Below are positions 33,967 through 43,473 of a stretch of DNA of 64,000 bases, in pieces. The DNA comes from JASHSH01 sp036490215 (GTDB taxonomy: Bacteria > Pseudomonadota > Alphaproteobacteria > Rhodospirillales > Magnetospirillaceae): positions 1 through 64,000 of the forward strand of contig DASXEH010000073.1 of NCBI GenBank assembly GCA_036490215.1, in the 5' to 3' direction. The position numbers and the translations under genes were made by a program. A model generated the notes under the pieces. The model had not been told where the DNA came from. It was given only the letters and a program-made list of their open reading frames with translations, and searched no databases. How positions within the stretch are numbered: the stretch's first letter is position 1; every line of letters begins with the position of its first letter.

Positions 33967-34710
33967 ATGGCCGAGGCCGCCGGCAGCGTTGTGTTTGCCA
34001 TCTTCCCGCTTGTCACCCAGCTCGACTTCACCGGTCCGTATCAGGTGCTGGCGCGGTTGCCCGGCTATCGCGTGATTCTGGCGTCGCTCGAGGGCGGCCC
34101 GATCAAAAGCGGCGAAGGCCTTCTCTTCGGCGAGACGGTGCCGATCAGCACGATCAAGGCCTGCGACATTCTGTGCGTGCCCGGCGGACCCGGCACCGAC
34201 GCGGTGATGGAAGACGCGGCCTATCTCACCGAGATCAAGCGCCTCGCGGCAACCGCAACCTGGATCACCTCGGTCTGCACCGGCTCGCTGATTCTCGGCG
34301 CGGCCGGATTGCTCAAGGACAAGCACGCCGCCTGTCACTGGGCCTCGCGCGACTTGCTCACTGCCTTCGGCGCGATCCCCGATGCGAGCCGCGTCGTGCA
34401 GGACGGCAATATCGTCACCGGCGGCGGCGTCACCGCCGGCATCGACTTCGCGCTCACGCTCGCCGCCGAGATCGCCGGCGAAGAGATCGCCCAGGCGATC
34501 CAGCTCGGCATCGAATACGCGCCCGCCCCGCCCTTCGCTTCGGGCCGCGTCGAACTGGCACCGTCTTCGGTGCGCACGCTGGTCAATCAGGCCGGCGCCA
34601 AGATGATGCAGGACCGCAAGGAAGCCGTTGCCCGCGCGGCGGCGCGCCTCAACGCGCCCAGCGAGCCGGCGAAGGTCGAGATCATCAAGAGCTGGAAAGC
34701 GCTCGGCTAA
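33967..34710 (+). CDS. DJ-1/PfpI family protein (isonitrile-hydratase-like)
   Basis: This 247-residue protein has the class I glutamine-amidotransferase-like fold. Key features are QLDFTGPYQVLARLPGY, CDILCVPGGPGTD and the nucleophile elbow SVCTGSLILGAAGLLKDKHA, with a following CHWAS. This arrangement is that of isonitrile hydratase/InhA-type members, but the same fold is used in AraC-type sensors and chaperones, so the substrate is uncertain. A 6-bp dyad (GCGGCT/AGCCGC) at 33923-33940 precedes it. Confidence 0.88.
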   Translation: MAEAAGSVVFAIFPLVTQLDFTGPYQVLARLPGYRVILASLEGGPIKSGEGLLFGETVPISTIKACDILCVPGGPGTDAVMEDAAYLTEIKRLAATATWITSVCTGSLILGAAGLLKDKHAACHWASRDLLTAFGAIPDASRVVQDGNIVTGGGVTAGIDFALTLAAEIAGEEIAQAIQLGIEYAPAPPFASGRVELAPSSVRTLVNQAGAKMMQDRKEAVARAAARLNAPSEPAKVEIIKSWKALG

Positions 34711-34726
34711 ACGCCGCGACCGGCCC

Positions 34727-35473
34727 TCAGGGCACGCGCTTCAACAGATAGAGCAGCGCGATATAGGGGAACTCAACTTCGGTTGCGCTGCGCAGCGTGT
34801 CGTGGCGTTCGATCAGGGCTGCGAGCTTGGCGCGCAGATCGGCCGCCTCGGCCTCAGGCAATTGCGCGATGTAACTCGTCGAAAACGCACGGTCGACAAT
34901 GCCGCTCACCGGCATGCGATGCACGAACGGAAACGCATAGTCGCCCACGCGCTCAAAATTCGGATTGGTGAAAATCTGCCGCCAATAGTCGGAGCCGAAA
35001 CGGCGCGAATCCTTGGAATAGCCTTCGATCAATTTTGAGAATTCGCCGACCCAGGGCACGTTGCTGTCGCGGCGATTCCAGAGCAGCGCGAGATGACCGC
35101 CGGGCTTGAGCAGGCGGTGAATCTCGTTCGCGGCCTCGGGATAGTCGAACCAGTGATACGAGGTTGCGCAGCACACCAGATCGGCGGTGCCGTCAGGCAA
35201 CGGCACCGCTTCGGCTTTGGCGTTGATAACCTCGATGCCGGTGTCGCCGCCCTGCGGGATGCGTGCGGCCATCTCGGGCAGCGGTTCGACCGCCACGACG
35301 CGTTTGGCGCGGCCGATCAGGACTCTTGTGAACTTGCCGGTGCCGGCGCCGAGTTCGACGATCGTCTCCGCCGACGGCAGCGCTGCGAGGACTTCGGGCG
35401 GATAGTCGGGCCGGCCGGCGACGTATTCATCGACCCGTTTTGCGAAACCGGCGGCGGCGGTGGACAAGGCCAT
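34727..35473 (-). CDS. Class I SAM-dependent methyltransferase
   Basis: This 248-residue protein has the Methyltransf_11 fold: motif I IVELGAGTGKFT, motif II VVAVEPLPEM, then AKAEAVPLPDGTADLVCCATSYHWFDY and LLKPGGHLALLWNRRD. The substrate is unknown; homologues are often annotated as ubiquinone-like or general small-molecule methylases without proof. It is convergent with the DJ-1 gene and has no operon partners. Confidence 0.9.
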   Translation of the reverse strand: MALSTAAAGFAKRVDEYVAGRPDYPPEVLAALPSAETIVELGAGTGKFTRVLIGRAKRVVAVEPLPEMAARIPQGGDTGIEVINAKAEAVPLPDGTADLVCCATSYHWFDYPEAANEIHRLLKPGGHLALLWNRRDSNVPWVGEFSKLIEGYSKDSRRFGSDYWRQIFTNPNFERVGDYAFPFVHRMPVSGIVDRAFSTSYIAQLPEAEAADLRAKLAALIERHDTLRSATEVEFPYIALLYLLKRVP

Positions 35474-35584
35474 GGCTCACTCACGCGACTCATGCTGGAC
35501 AGGCGCAAAGTGTAGTCCCCGGCCTAGCGCCGCCGCGATGAAAACGCTGTAACGCTGTGCTGCAAGCGGAGGACGACCTCCGCC

Positions 35585-35670
35585 CATCCTTCGAGACGCC
35601 GTTCGCCTCATCCTGAGGGGCGCGAAGCGGCGTCTCGAAGGAGAGACGAATGGCCCTCAGGATGAGGGAC
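35585..35670. repeat. Palindromic repeat, family D
   Basis: CTTCGAGACGCC (35589-35600) pairs with GGCGTCTCGAAG (35629-35640), and CCTCATCCTGAGGG pairs with CCCTCAGGATGAGG (near 35654-35667). The two palindromes interlock in an 85-bp unit. The motif of CTTCGAGAC next to CCTCAGGATGAGG is familiar from intergenic repeats of many alphaproteobacteria. Confidence 0.85.
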
Positions 35671-35726
35671 TTGGTTGCAAAGGGCGCACTGGTCCTGTCC
35701 GAAGGGACGCGTTAGGGTCGCGCCCC

Positions 35727-36941
35727 ATGACGCCCTCTTCTGACGGCGCGGCGCAGACCAGTCCCGCCGCGCCCCAATTCGATCCGCGCATCTGGCTGTT
35801 GGCTCTCGGCACCTTCGCCGTGGGAACCGACAACCTTGTCATCGCCGGTATTCTGCCGGTGGTGGCCGACGACTTGAAGGTCGGGATCGATTCGGCCGGG
35901 CTGCTGGTGACGGCCTACGCGCTGTCCTACGGCATCGGCTCGCCACTGATGGCCGCGATCACGGGCCGCCTCAAGCGCGAGCGCATGGTGGTGTGGGCGA
36001 TCGGCGCGTTCGGCGTGGCCAATCTTCTCTGCGCGATCGCGCCCACCTATTCCTTCCTGATCGCGGCGCGCGTCCTGGCCGGGATTGCCGCCGCCGTTTA
36101 TACGCCAAGCGCCTATGCGCTGGCGGTCTCGGTGACGACGCCCGAACGGCGCGGCCGCGCGCTCTCGACGGTGTTGATGGGCATCTCGAGCGCGACCGTT
36201 CTCGGCGTGCCGATCGGCACCGCAATCGGCCACACCCTCGGATGGCATTCGAGCTTCGTCCTGGTGGCGCTGCTGTCGGCGGTGGCGATGGGCGCGCTGC
36301 TCGGGATCGGCCTGCAAGGCGGCGAGGCCGCACCCTCCGCGTTGCTGAGTGTCGCCGCGCGGCTGCGCCCGCTGACCCGCCCTACGATCCTGCTGGCGCT
36401 CGCGCCCAATTTCCTGTGGGGCGTCGGCAGCATGGCGATGTTCGCCTATGTCTCGCCGATCCTGAGCCCGTATTTCGGCCCGAGCACGATCGTCCTGCTG
36501 CTGCTGATCAATGGTCTCGGCGGCTTGGTGGGCAGTTTCTTCGGCGGACGGTTGGGCGACCGGTTCGGACCGGTTCGGCCGATGATCGCGTGCCTCTCCT
36601 GCAACGCAATCAACCTGACCATCTGGGGCCTGTTCAACGGCAGTTTCGCGCTGAACGCGGCCGTGATGTTCATGTACGCGATCTGCGGCTGGACGATGGG
36701 GCCATCGCAACAGGTGCGCATCATCCGCATCGATCCGGCCAGCACCACGGTGACCTTGGCGCTCAACAACGCAACCTTCTATTTCGGCAATTCGATCGGC
36801 GCGGCGATGGGCGGCGCATTGATCGCCTATATGCAACCGAGCGACCTCACCTTCGTCAGCGCCTTCTTCGCAGTTCTCTGCCTCTGTGCGCTGGCGCTGA
36901 GCGTGACGTACAACCGGCGCGTCCTCACGGCGCAATCTTAG
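35727..36941 (+). CDS. MFS transporter, DHA1-type
   Basis: This 404-residue, 12-helix major facilitator resembles the AraJ/YdhP drug:H+ antiporter group: LGTFAVGTDNLVIAGILPVVA in helix 1, LVTAYALSYGIGSPLMAA in helix 2 and motif A-like GRLKRERM between helices 2 and 3. Export of sugars or drugs is the family role; the substrate is unknown. Confidence 0.9.
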   Translation: MTPSSDGAAQTSPAAPQFDPRIWLLALGTFAVGTDNLVIAGILPVVADDLKVGIDSAGLLVTAYALSYGIGSPLMAAITGRLKRERMVVWAIGAFGVANLLCAIAPTYSFLIAARVLAGIAAAVYTPSAYALAVSVTTPERRGRALSTVLMGISSATVLGVPIGTAIGHTLGWHSSFVLVALLSAVAMGALLGIGLQGGEAAPSALLSVAARLRPLTRPTILLALAPNFLWGVGSMAMFAYVSPILSPYFGPSTIVLLLLINGLGGLVGSFFGGRLGDRFGPVRPMIACLSCNAINLTIWGLFNGSFALNAAVMFMYAICGWTMGPSQQVRIIRIDPASTTVTLALNNATFYFGNSIGAAMGGALIAYMQPSDLTFVSAFFAVLCLCALALSVTYNRRVLTAQS

Positions 36942-36951
36942 TCCTACACAT

Positions 36952-37128
36952 CGTCATGGCCGGGCACGCGAGCGGTGCTCGCGTCCGGCCATCCACGTCT
37001 CTCTTTGAGATAAAGAAGCTAGACACAAAGGAGAATCATTCTCCTTCATCGCCTTCAATTTGCTTCGTGCCTTCGTGGTGAAACTTAAAGAAAGCGTGGA
37101 TGCCCGGCACAAGGCCGGGCATGACGAA
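36952..37128. repeat. Composite palindromic repeat, family C, copy 1
   Basis: A left unit at 36952-36999 (CATGGCCGGGCACGCGAGC ... GCTCGCGTCCGGCCATCCACG) and a right unit at 37096-37127 (TGGATGCCCGGCAC, AAGGCCGGGCATGACGA) are each palindromic. Between them, AAGGAGAAT-C-ATTCTCCTT (37028-37046) is a perfect 9-bp dyad. Similar units lie at 46448-46555. Confidence 0.8.
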
Positions 37129-37148
37129 AAGAAAAACGCCTTCTTCCC

Positions 37149-38078
37149 TCACGCCGTCTTCGCCAGCCAGTTCCTGATCAACTCGATCTGATCGGGCGCC
37201 ATCAGCGCGGGTGCGTGGCCGGCGCCTTCGATGACGGCGAGTTCAGCTTTGGGTCCGCGCTTGGTCATGTCCTCGGCGGTCTGCGGGAGCAGCAGATCGG
37301 ACTCCGCGCCGCGCAACACCAGAACGGGGCATTTGATCGCCTCCCAGACCGGCCAGAAGGCGACATCGGTCACGGGCCCGACCTTGAAGGCCATGGCGAT
37401 ACCCGGATCGTAGTGCAGACGCCACTTCCCCTCTTCGGCCGGCTTCGAACTGATGCGCGCGAAAAAGCGCCAGTCTTCGTCCTTGGTGATGCCGAAGGGC
37501 TTGGCCAGTTCGCGATACATCGCCTCGACATCTTCGATGCCGCCATAGCGCGCATCCTTGCCGGTATAGGCGGCGATACGGTCGAGCGCCGCCTTTGGAA
37601 TGAACGGCCCGACATCGTTGAGCACCAGCCGCGCGATCGGCGCATTCGGGTTCGCGGCCAGCAGCATGCCGATGATCCCACCCATCGACGTGCCCAGCCA
37701 ATCGACGCGCTCGACACCCAGCCGCGCGATCAGGGTCGCGCAGGCCTGGACATAGTTGGGATTGGCATAGTCGGTCTTGTAATCCCACCAGTCCGATTCG
37801 CCCCGGCCGGGCATATCCGGGCACACAACCCGGTATTCCTTGGACAAGGCACGGGCCAGATAGTCAAAATCGCGGCCGAGCCGGGTCAGGCCATGGACGC
37901 ACATCAGAACGCGCGGATTGTCCGAATCGCCCCATTCCATATAGGCGAGACGGTAGAAACCGCGCGGCCCCAGGACCGGAACGTAGTTCTGACGGGGCGC
38001 GTTATCCCCGAACAACCACGGCACATACGACCGCAAACCACCCATCCACGCCCCCACCGAATACGTTTGCCCCATCAC
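37149..38078 (-). CDS. Alpha/beta hydrolase
   Basis: This 309-residue alpha/beta hydrolase has the oxyanion region VHGLTRLGRDFDYLARAL, nucleophile Ser131 in LGTSMGGIIG, an acid in RGAESDLLLP and His in GAGHAPALM. A conserved W-rich patch (GESDWWDYKTDYANPNYV) is typical of a group of alphaproteobacterial hydrolases. The substrate is not known. It diverges from the acylase gene at 38198. Confidence 0.9.
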   Translation of the reverse strand: MMGQTYSVGAWMGGLRSYVPWLFGDNAPRQNYVPVLGPRGFYRLAYMEWGDSDNPRVLMCVHGLTRLGRDFDYLARALSKEYRVVCPDMPGRGESDWWDYKTDYANPNYVQACATLIARLGVERVDWLGTSMGGIIGMLLAANPNAPIARLVLNDVGPFIPKAALDRIAAYTGKDARYGGIEDVEAMYRELAKPFGITKDEDWRFFARISSKPAEEGKWRLHYDPGIAMAFKVGPVTDVAFWPVWEAIKCPVLVLRGAESDLLLPQTAEDMTKRGPKAELAVIEGAGHAPALMAPDQIELIRNWLAKTA

Positions 38079-38197
38079 CCGCAGGATTGATCCTAACCAG
38101 GGGGCCGGCCCCCGCCAACCGGTCCGTCCGGAGCCAATTTGAGGGCCGGAACAGGCCCGCGGTTGCGGTCAGGCCCCGGCTCCGATAGGCTGATGAA

Positions 38198-40594
38198 ATG
38201 CGATTTGTGTTCCGAATCATCGTTGTACTGATCGTCATCATCCTCGTGGCCCTGGGCGCGGGGTATTTCTGGCTTACCACGTCGCTGCCCACGGTCGCCG
38301 GTAATATCCGCCTTCAGGGGCTGACCTCCGAGGTGGTGATCGCGCGCGACAATCTCGGTGTGCCGCGCATCGTGGCCCAGAACGCCAACGACGCCTATTT
38401 CGCGCTGGGCTTCGCCCATGCCCAGGACCGGTTGTGGCAGATGGAGCTGCAGCGCCGTGTCGGCGCGGGCCGGATGTCGGAGCTGGTCGGCGCCGATGCA
38501 CTGCCGCTCGACAAGTTCATGCGTACGCTGGGCCTGTATCATCTGGCCGAGCAGAGCGTCGATACACTGCCGCCCGATATCAAGAAGGCTTTCGAGGCCT
38601 ACGCGGCCGGCGTGAACGCCTACATCAATAATCGCCAGGGCGCGCTGCCGCCGGAATTCGTGTTGCTGCGCTCGACTCCGGAGCCGTGGAAAGTCGCCGA
38701 CAGTCTGGTCTGGGGCCGGCTGATGGGCTTACAGCTTTCGGGCAATTGGCGCGATGAATTGCTGCGCGGCCGCGTCGCCGCCAAGGTTCCGCCCGATCAG
38801 GTCAACGATCTGTGGCCCGCTTATCCCGCCAACCAGCCGATCACCTTGGCCGCGAACGACGCGGGCAACGACACCGTTCGTCACGCCGCCGCCGCGGTGC
38901 CGAGCGCGACTGCAGCGTTGACGAAAGACACGCTGGCGCTGTTCGAAAAGATGGTCGCGGCGATTCCCGCCGAAGGACGTCCGCGCCTCGCCTCGAACGA
39001 ATGGGTGCTGTCCGGCAGCCGCACCGCGACGGGCAAGCCGCTCCTGGCCAACGATCCGCACCTCGCGCTCGACGTGCCGGTGCTGTGGTACCTCGCGTCG
39101 ATCGTCGCGCCCGATCTCGAAGTCACCGGCGTCACCGCGCCGGGTGTTCCGGCGGTGGTGTTGGGCCATAACAAACGTATCGCCTGGGGATTCACCACCA
39201 CCAGCAGCGACACGATGGATCTGTTCATCGAGAAAACCGATGGCGACGGCTATGTGACGCCTGATGGCACCAAGCCCTTCGTCACGCGCGACGAAGTGAT
39301 CAAGGTGCGCGGCGCCGCGCCGGTCACGATCAAAGTGCGTTCGACGCGCCATGGTCCGGTGGTCACGGATATTCTCGGCGACGACGCCGGCGGCCAGGTT
39401 CTCGCCTTGTCGGCCAATTTCCTCGAACCGGGCGATATCAACGGCGCGGCGATCATGAACGTCAACCGCGCGCAGAACTGGGACCAGTTTCTCGGCGCGT
39501 TGAAGGATTTCGTCGCTCCCGAGCAGAACGCGTCCTATGCCGATGTCGACGGGCATATCGGCCTGATCGCGCCGGCCAAGGTTCCGATCCGCAAGGCCGG
39601 CGACGGCACGGTGCCGCGTCCCGGCTGGACCGGTGAATTCGACTGGACCGGCTGGATACCCTTCGAGGAACTGCCGCGCGTGTTCGATCCGCCGTCGGGC
39701 GTGATCGTCAATGCCAACAACCGCCTCGTGCCCGATTCCTATCCGCATCTGCTGACGGTCTCATGGCCCGAGGGCTATCGCGCCCAACGCATCGTCGATC
39801 TGCTCGGCAACCGCACCGGGCTGACGCCGCATGATATGTCGACGATCCAGATGGACGAGATGGATCTGGCGGCGGCGCAGCTCAATCCGCTGCTGATGAA
39901 GACGCCGCCGGTGGGCCCGCAGGAGACCGCCGCGCATCAACTGCTTCAGAACTGGAATGGCGAGGCCGACCAGCACGGGCCGGAGGCGCTGATCTTCAAT
40001 TCCTGGATCGAGCATCTGCAGCGCGACCTGTTGAAGCCGTGGCTGGGCGATATCGGCAAATCCTTCGATGAGCCGCGGCCGCAATTCTTGGCCGCCGTGC
40101 TGACGGGCCGCACGGTGTGGTGCGCCCCGCCGGGCAGCGTGCCGCCCGCCAATTGCGATGCCGTCGTGGCGCAATCGCTGGGCGAGACGGTCGCCGATCT
40201 GGCCGCCAGTTATGGCCCCAACATGGCCGACTGGCACTGGGGCACCGCCCACCGCGCCACCCTGGACGCCCTGTTGTTCGGCCGTATCCCCGTCCTCGAC
40301 AAGCTGACCCGGCTCGATGCCCCCAAGGGCGGTGACGACTTCACGGTCCAGCGCGGTGCCTATCAGTCGGTCAATATGGTGCTGTTCCCCAATCATCACG
40401 GGGCGGGATTCCGGGGCATTTACGACCTGTCGGACCTCAATAGCAGCCGGTTCGTGATCACCACGGGCCAATCGGGCAACCCGCTGTCCGACCATTGGGG
40501 GGATATGTTCGAGCGCTGGCTGGCCGGGGCTTCGATCATGCTCGATCCAGGCCGGGCCCGGCCCGACGTCCTGACCCTGGCGCCGGCGCAATAA
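38198..40594 (+). CDS. Penicillin-acylase family N-terminal nucleophile amidase
   Basis: This 798-residue protein has an N-terminal transmembrane helix or signal anchor (5-27), an alpha chain with FALGFAHAQDRLWQMELQRR, and an autoprocessing site before Ser266 in RLASNEWVLSGSRT, which becomes the beta-chain nucleophile. The beta chain continues LLANDPHLALDVPVLWY. Members act on penicillins, acyl-homoserine lactones or other amides. Lactone or lipid amide cleavage is possible but not shown by sequence. Confidence 0.92.
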   Translation: MRFVFRIIVVLIVIILVALGAGYFWLTTSLPTVAGNIRLQGLTSEVVIARDNLGVPRIVAQNANDAYFALGFAHAQDRLWQMELQRRVGAGRMSELVGADALPLDKFMRTLGLYHLAEQSVDTLPPDIKKAFEAYAAGVNAYINNRQGALPPEFVLLRSTPEPWKVADSLVWGRLMGLQLSGNWRDELLRGRVAAKVPPDQVNDLWPAYPANQPITLAANDAGNDTVRHAAAAVPSATAALTKDTLALFEKMVAAIPAEGRPRLASNEWVLSGSRTATGKPLLANDPHLALDVPVLWYLASIVAPDLEVTGVTAPGVPAVVLGHNKRIAWGFTTTSSDTMDLFIEKTDGDGYVTPDGTKPFVTRDEVIKVRGAAPVTIKVRSTRHGPVVTDILGDDAGGQVLALSANFLEPGDINGAAIMNVNRAQNWDQFLGALKDFVAPEQNASYADVDGHIGLIAPAKVPIRKAGDGTVPRPGWTGEFDWTGWIPFEELPRVFDPPSGVIVNANNRLVPDSYPHLLTVSWPEGYRAQRIVDLLGNRTGLTPHDMSTIQMDEMDLAAAQLNPLLMKTPPVGPQETAAHQLLQNWNGEADQHGPEALIFNSWIEHLQRDLLKPWLGDIGKSFDEPRPQFLAAVLTGRTVWCAPPGSVPPANCDAVVAQSLGETVADLAASYGPNMADWHWGTAHRATLDALLFGRIPVLDKLTRLDAPKGGDDFTVQRGAYQSVNMVLFPNHHGAGFRGIYDLSDLNSSRFVITTGQSGNPLSDHWGDMFERWLAGASIMLDPGRARPDVLTLAPAQ

Positions 40595-40738
40595 CGCCCT
40601 AGATCGATACTGCCCCAATCGCGGGCTTGCCTATACCCTGCCCCAAAATGGTATTTAGTGGCGACAACCGGTTCAAATTGTAGCAATATTTGACCCGACG
40701 CAGGGGAGCCTGGTGTGGTGGCGGGCTAGGGGTTCGGC

Positions 40739-41599
40739 ATGTTTGTAATCATTGGCATCGTCGTCGTTATCGTCTGTGTGATCGGCGGTTATGTCGGCAA
40801 CGGCGGCGAAATCGGCGTTCTGATCCAGCCGCTCGAATTCCTCATCATCCTCGGTGCCGCCGCCGGCGGCTTCCTGATCGGCAACCCCAAATCGGTGGTG
40901 AGCGCCACCGTCAAATCCTTCGGCTTGCTGATGAAGGGGTCGCGCCACAACAAGGCGTCGTATCTCGAAGTTCTGTCGCTGCTCTATTCGCTGTTCCGCC
41001 TGGCCAAGACCAAAGGCGACTTGGCGCTGGAAAGCCATGTGGAAAAGCCCGACGACAGCCCGCTGTTCCAGAAATTCCCCAAATTCAGCGCCGACCATCA
41101 TACGCGCGACTTCCTTTGCGATTACCTGCGCTTGCTGACCCTGGGCACCCACAACGCCCATGAGGTTGAGACCATCATCGACGCGGAAATCGAGTCGCAT
41201 CACCACGAGTCCAGTCAGGTGGCAGACGCGATCACCAACATCGCCGACGGTCTGCCGGCGCTGGGTATCGTCGCCGCGGTGCTGGGCGTCATTCACACCA
41301 TGGGCTCGATCACCGAGCCGCCGGAAGTGCTGGGCCATCTGATCGGCGGCGCGCTGGTGGGTACGTTTTTCGGCGTGCTGGTGTCCTATGGCTTCGTCGG
41401 CCCGATCGCGCGTGGTCTGACGGCGATCTATTCCAGCGAGAGCGAATATCTGAATTGCATCAAATCGGCCCTGCTCGCCCATATGATGGGGTATGCTCCG
41501 CAGGTGTCGATCGAGTTCGGCCGCAAGACGCTGTCGCCGCATGTGCGGCCCAGCTTCCAAGAGGTCGAAGAGACCGTCTCCAACCTGGCTCCGGATTGA
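40739..41599 (+). CDS. motA: Flagellar motor stator protein MotA
   Basis: MotA with MotB forms the ion-driven stator. This 286-residue protein has four helices, the cytoplasmic loop rich in charged residues, and the signature VADAITNIADGLPALGIVAAVLGVIHTMG. The start ATG at 40739 begins helix 1. motB follows 17 bp downstream. Presence of MotA/B and a FliL-like gene shows a motile organism although no other flagellar gene lies in the window. Confidence 0.95.
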   Translation: MFVIIGIVVVIVCVIGGYVGNGGEIGVLIQPLEFLIILGAAAGGFLIGNPKSVVSATVKSFGLLMKGSRHNKASYLEVLSLLYSLFRLAKTKGDLALESHVEKPDDSPLFQKFPKFSADHHTRDFLCDYLRLLTLGTHNAHEVETIIDAEIESHHHESSQVADAITNIADGLPALGIVAAVLGVIHTMGSITEPPEVLGHLIGGALVGTFFGVLVSYGFVGPIARGLTAIYSSESEYLNCIKSALLAHMMGYAPQVSIEFGRKTLSPHVRPSFQEVEETVSNLAPD

Positions 41600-41616
41600 G
41601 CCTTTAGGAACCCGCG

Positions 41617-42828
41617 ATGGCTGACGAACACGGCGGCGGCCAACCGATCATCATCAAGCGGATCAAGAAGGGCGGGCACGCTCATCACGGCGGTGCCTGG
41701 AAGCTGGCTTATGCCGACTTCGTGACCGCGATGATGGCGTTCTTCCTGCTGCTCTGGTTGTTGAACGCGGTCACCGAGGAACAGCTCCAGGGCATCGCCG
41801 ACTATTTCGCGCCGACCACCGTTTCGCAGTCGAATAACGGCGCGGGCGGCATGCTCGGCGGTCAGGTTGTCGGCAAGGGCGCCGAGACCTCGAACGGCGC
41901 GCCGCCGGCGATCGCGCTCTCCTTGCCGCCGCCGAGCATCGGTGAAGGCGGCGAGGCGCTGACCGATCCGAAGGAAGGCATGTCGGACCAGGATCTCGAA
42001 GGCCTGTCCGACAAGCCCAACGAGCAGGCCGGCACCGGCCTGGCGGCCAAAGGGACCGGCACGCCGAAGGACACCAAGGGCACCGAGTCCGGCCAAGGTC
42101 CGGCGCAAGCGCAAGCGTCGGCGCAAGCCCAGGCACAAGCCCAACCACTGACGGCAGCCCAGATCAGCGAACAGCAACTCGCGCAGGCGCAGGCGGCCAA
42201 GGAGCAGGCCGATTTCCAGAAAGCGCAGGCCGCGCTGAAACAGGCGATCAACTCGATCCCCGAACTGGCGAAACTGGCCGATAGCTTGTTGGTCGACAAC
42301 ACGCCCGAAGGACTGCGCATTCAGATCGTCGATCAGGAAGGCCTGGCGATGTTCCCATCGGGTTCGGCCGATATGTTCGGCCACACCCACGCGTTGCTCA
42401 ATCTGGTCGGCCGCGTGATCAAGCAGCTGCCCGAGAAGATTTCGATTTCGGGCCACACCGATTCGGTGAAGTTCGCCGGCGACAACAACTACACCAACTG
42501 GGAACTGTCGGCGGATCGCGCCCTGGCCGCGCGCCGCGTGCTGACAGCCGAAGGCGGCGTGCCTGCAGATCGTGTGGAACGAGTGATCGGCCAGGCCGAC
42601 ACCGAGCCGCTGCTGAAGGACGACCCGGCCAATCCGCGCAACCGCCGTCTGACGATCGTCCTGCTGCGTCAAAATCCGCCGGGTGCGCCGAATGCGGTCG
42701 ATGTCACCGAGAAGCAGATGCAGACGGGCAACGTGCCCGCGCCGCTGAAGCCACCATCCGCACCGCCGGCCGTTCCTTCGGCCTCCGGCGCGATGCCCGC
42801 CGCGACAGGAACCGCGCCCAAGCAATGA
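41617..42828 (+). CDS. motB: Flagellar motor stator protein MotB
   Basis: MotB anchors the stator to peptidoglycan. This 403-residue protein has one transmembrane helix with the proton-accepting Asp34 in KLAYADFVTAMMAFF, a long linker and an OmpA-like domain (ISGHTDSVKFAGDNNYTNW, SADRALAARRVL). The linker is about 100 residues longer than in E. coli and includes an Ala/Gln-rich stretch (around 165-190). A Pro-rich tail follows the OmpA domain. It lies in an operon with motA and the RDD gene. Confidence 0.95.
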   Translation: MADEHGGGQPIIIKRIKKGGHAHHGGAWKLAYADFVTAMMAFFLLLWLLNAVTEEQLQGIADYFAPTTVSQSNNGAGGMLGGQVVGKGAETSNGAPPAIALSLPPPSIGEGGEALTDPKEGMSDQDLEGLSDKPNEQAGTGLAAKGTGTPKDTKGTESGQGPAQAQASAQAQAQAQPLTAAQISEQQLAQAQAAKEQADFQKAQAALKQAINSIPELAKLADSLLVDNTPEGLRIQIVDQEGLAMFPSGSADMFGHTHALLNLVGRVIKQLPEKISISGHTDSVKFAGDNNYTNWELSADRALAARRVLTAEGGVPADRVERVIGQADTEPLLKDDPANPRNRRLTIVLLRQNPPGAPNAVDVTEKQMQTGNVPAPLKPPSAPPAVPSASGAMPAATGTAPKQ

Positions 42829-42838
42829 GCACCTGATC

Positions 42839-43324
42839 ATGGCCGGCGCGTTTTCGGTTCTGCCGCCCTTATCCACGACCTGGCCACCCGATCCACTGCA
42901 TGAGCCGCAGTTTTACCGTGACGTCACGTCGCGACGGGTGTTCGCCTTCGTCATCGATTTGATGATCGTCGCCATGGCCAGCATCGTGGCCTATATGGCG
43001 CTGATCATGGTGACGGTTATGACCCTGGGTTTGGCCGCGCCGTTGTTCATCCTTTTCGCCCATCCGATCCTGGGTTTGGCCTATCACGTGGTATTGCTGG
43101 CCTCGCCCGCGTCGGGAACCCTGGGCATGCGGCTGATGGGGCTACGCGCTTGGTCTGTGGCCGGCGGGCGGCCGAACGGCTTTCAGGCGGTGGTTCACGG
43201 CGTCTGCTACTACGGCTCGATGGCCGTCACCAGCGGCCTGATCTGCCTGGTGGCGCTGTTCAACGCCCGCCGCCTGACCCTGCACGATATGTTGGCGGGC
43301 GTTGTCGTCTTGCGCGACATCTAG
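42839..43324 (+). CDS. RDD family membrane protein
   Basis: This 161-residue protein has the RDD domain: SRRVFAFVIDLMIVAM with the R and D, two to three transmembrane helices, and TLHDMLAGVVVL near the end. Function is not established; some RDD proteins transport ions or metabolites. It starts 10 bp after motB and probably shares its mRNA. It precedes the leucyltransferase by 149 bp. Confidence 0.9.
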   Translation: MAGAFSVLPPLSTTWPPDPLHEPQFYRDVTSRRVFAFVIDLMIVAMASIVAYMALIMVTVMTLGLAAPLFILFAHPILGLAYHVVLLASPASGTLGMRLMGLRAWSVAGGRPNGFQAVVHGVCYYGSMAVTSGLICLVALFNARRLTLHDMLAGVVVLRDI

Positions 43325-43473
43325 TTTTGGCCGCCTGCCTCGGTCGTCCCGGGGGCAATGCTAGGGTGGCGGTTTCGGTAATTACTTACGGTTTGGCCAC
43401 GCCAGACCACTGGCGCCCGATCTGCCGATGCCGCATAGTATCGGTCTAGGTTGGAGGATCGACGGGCCGGTCC

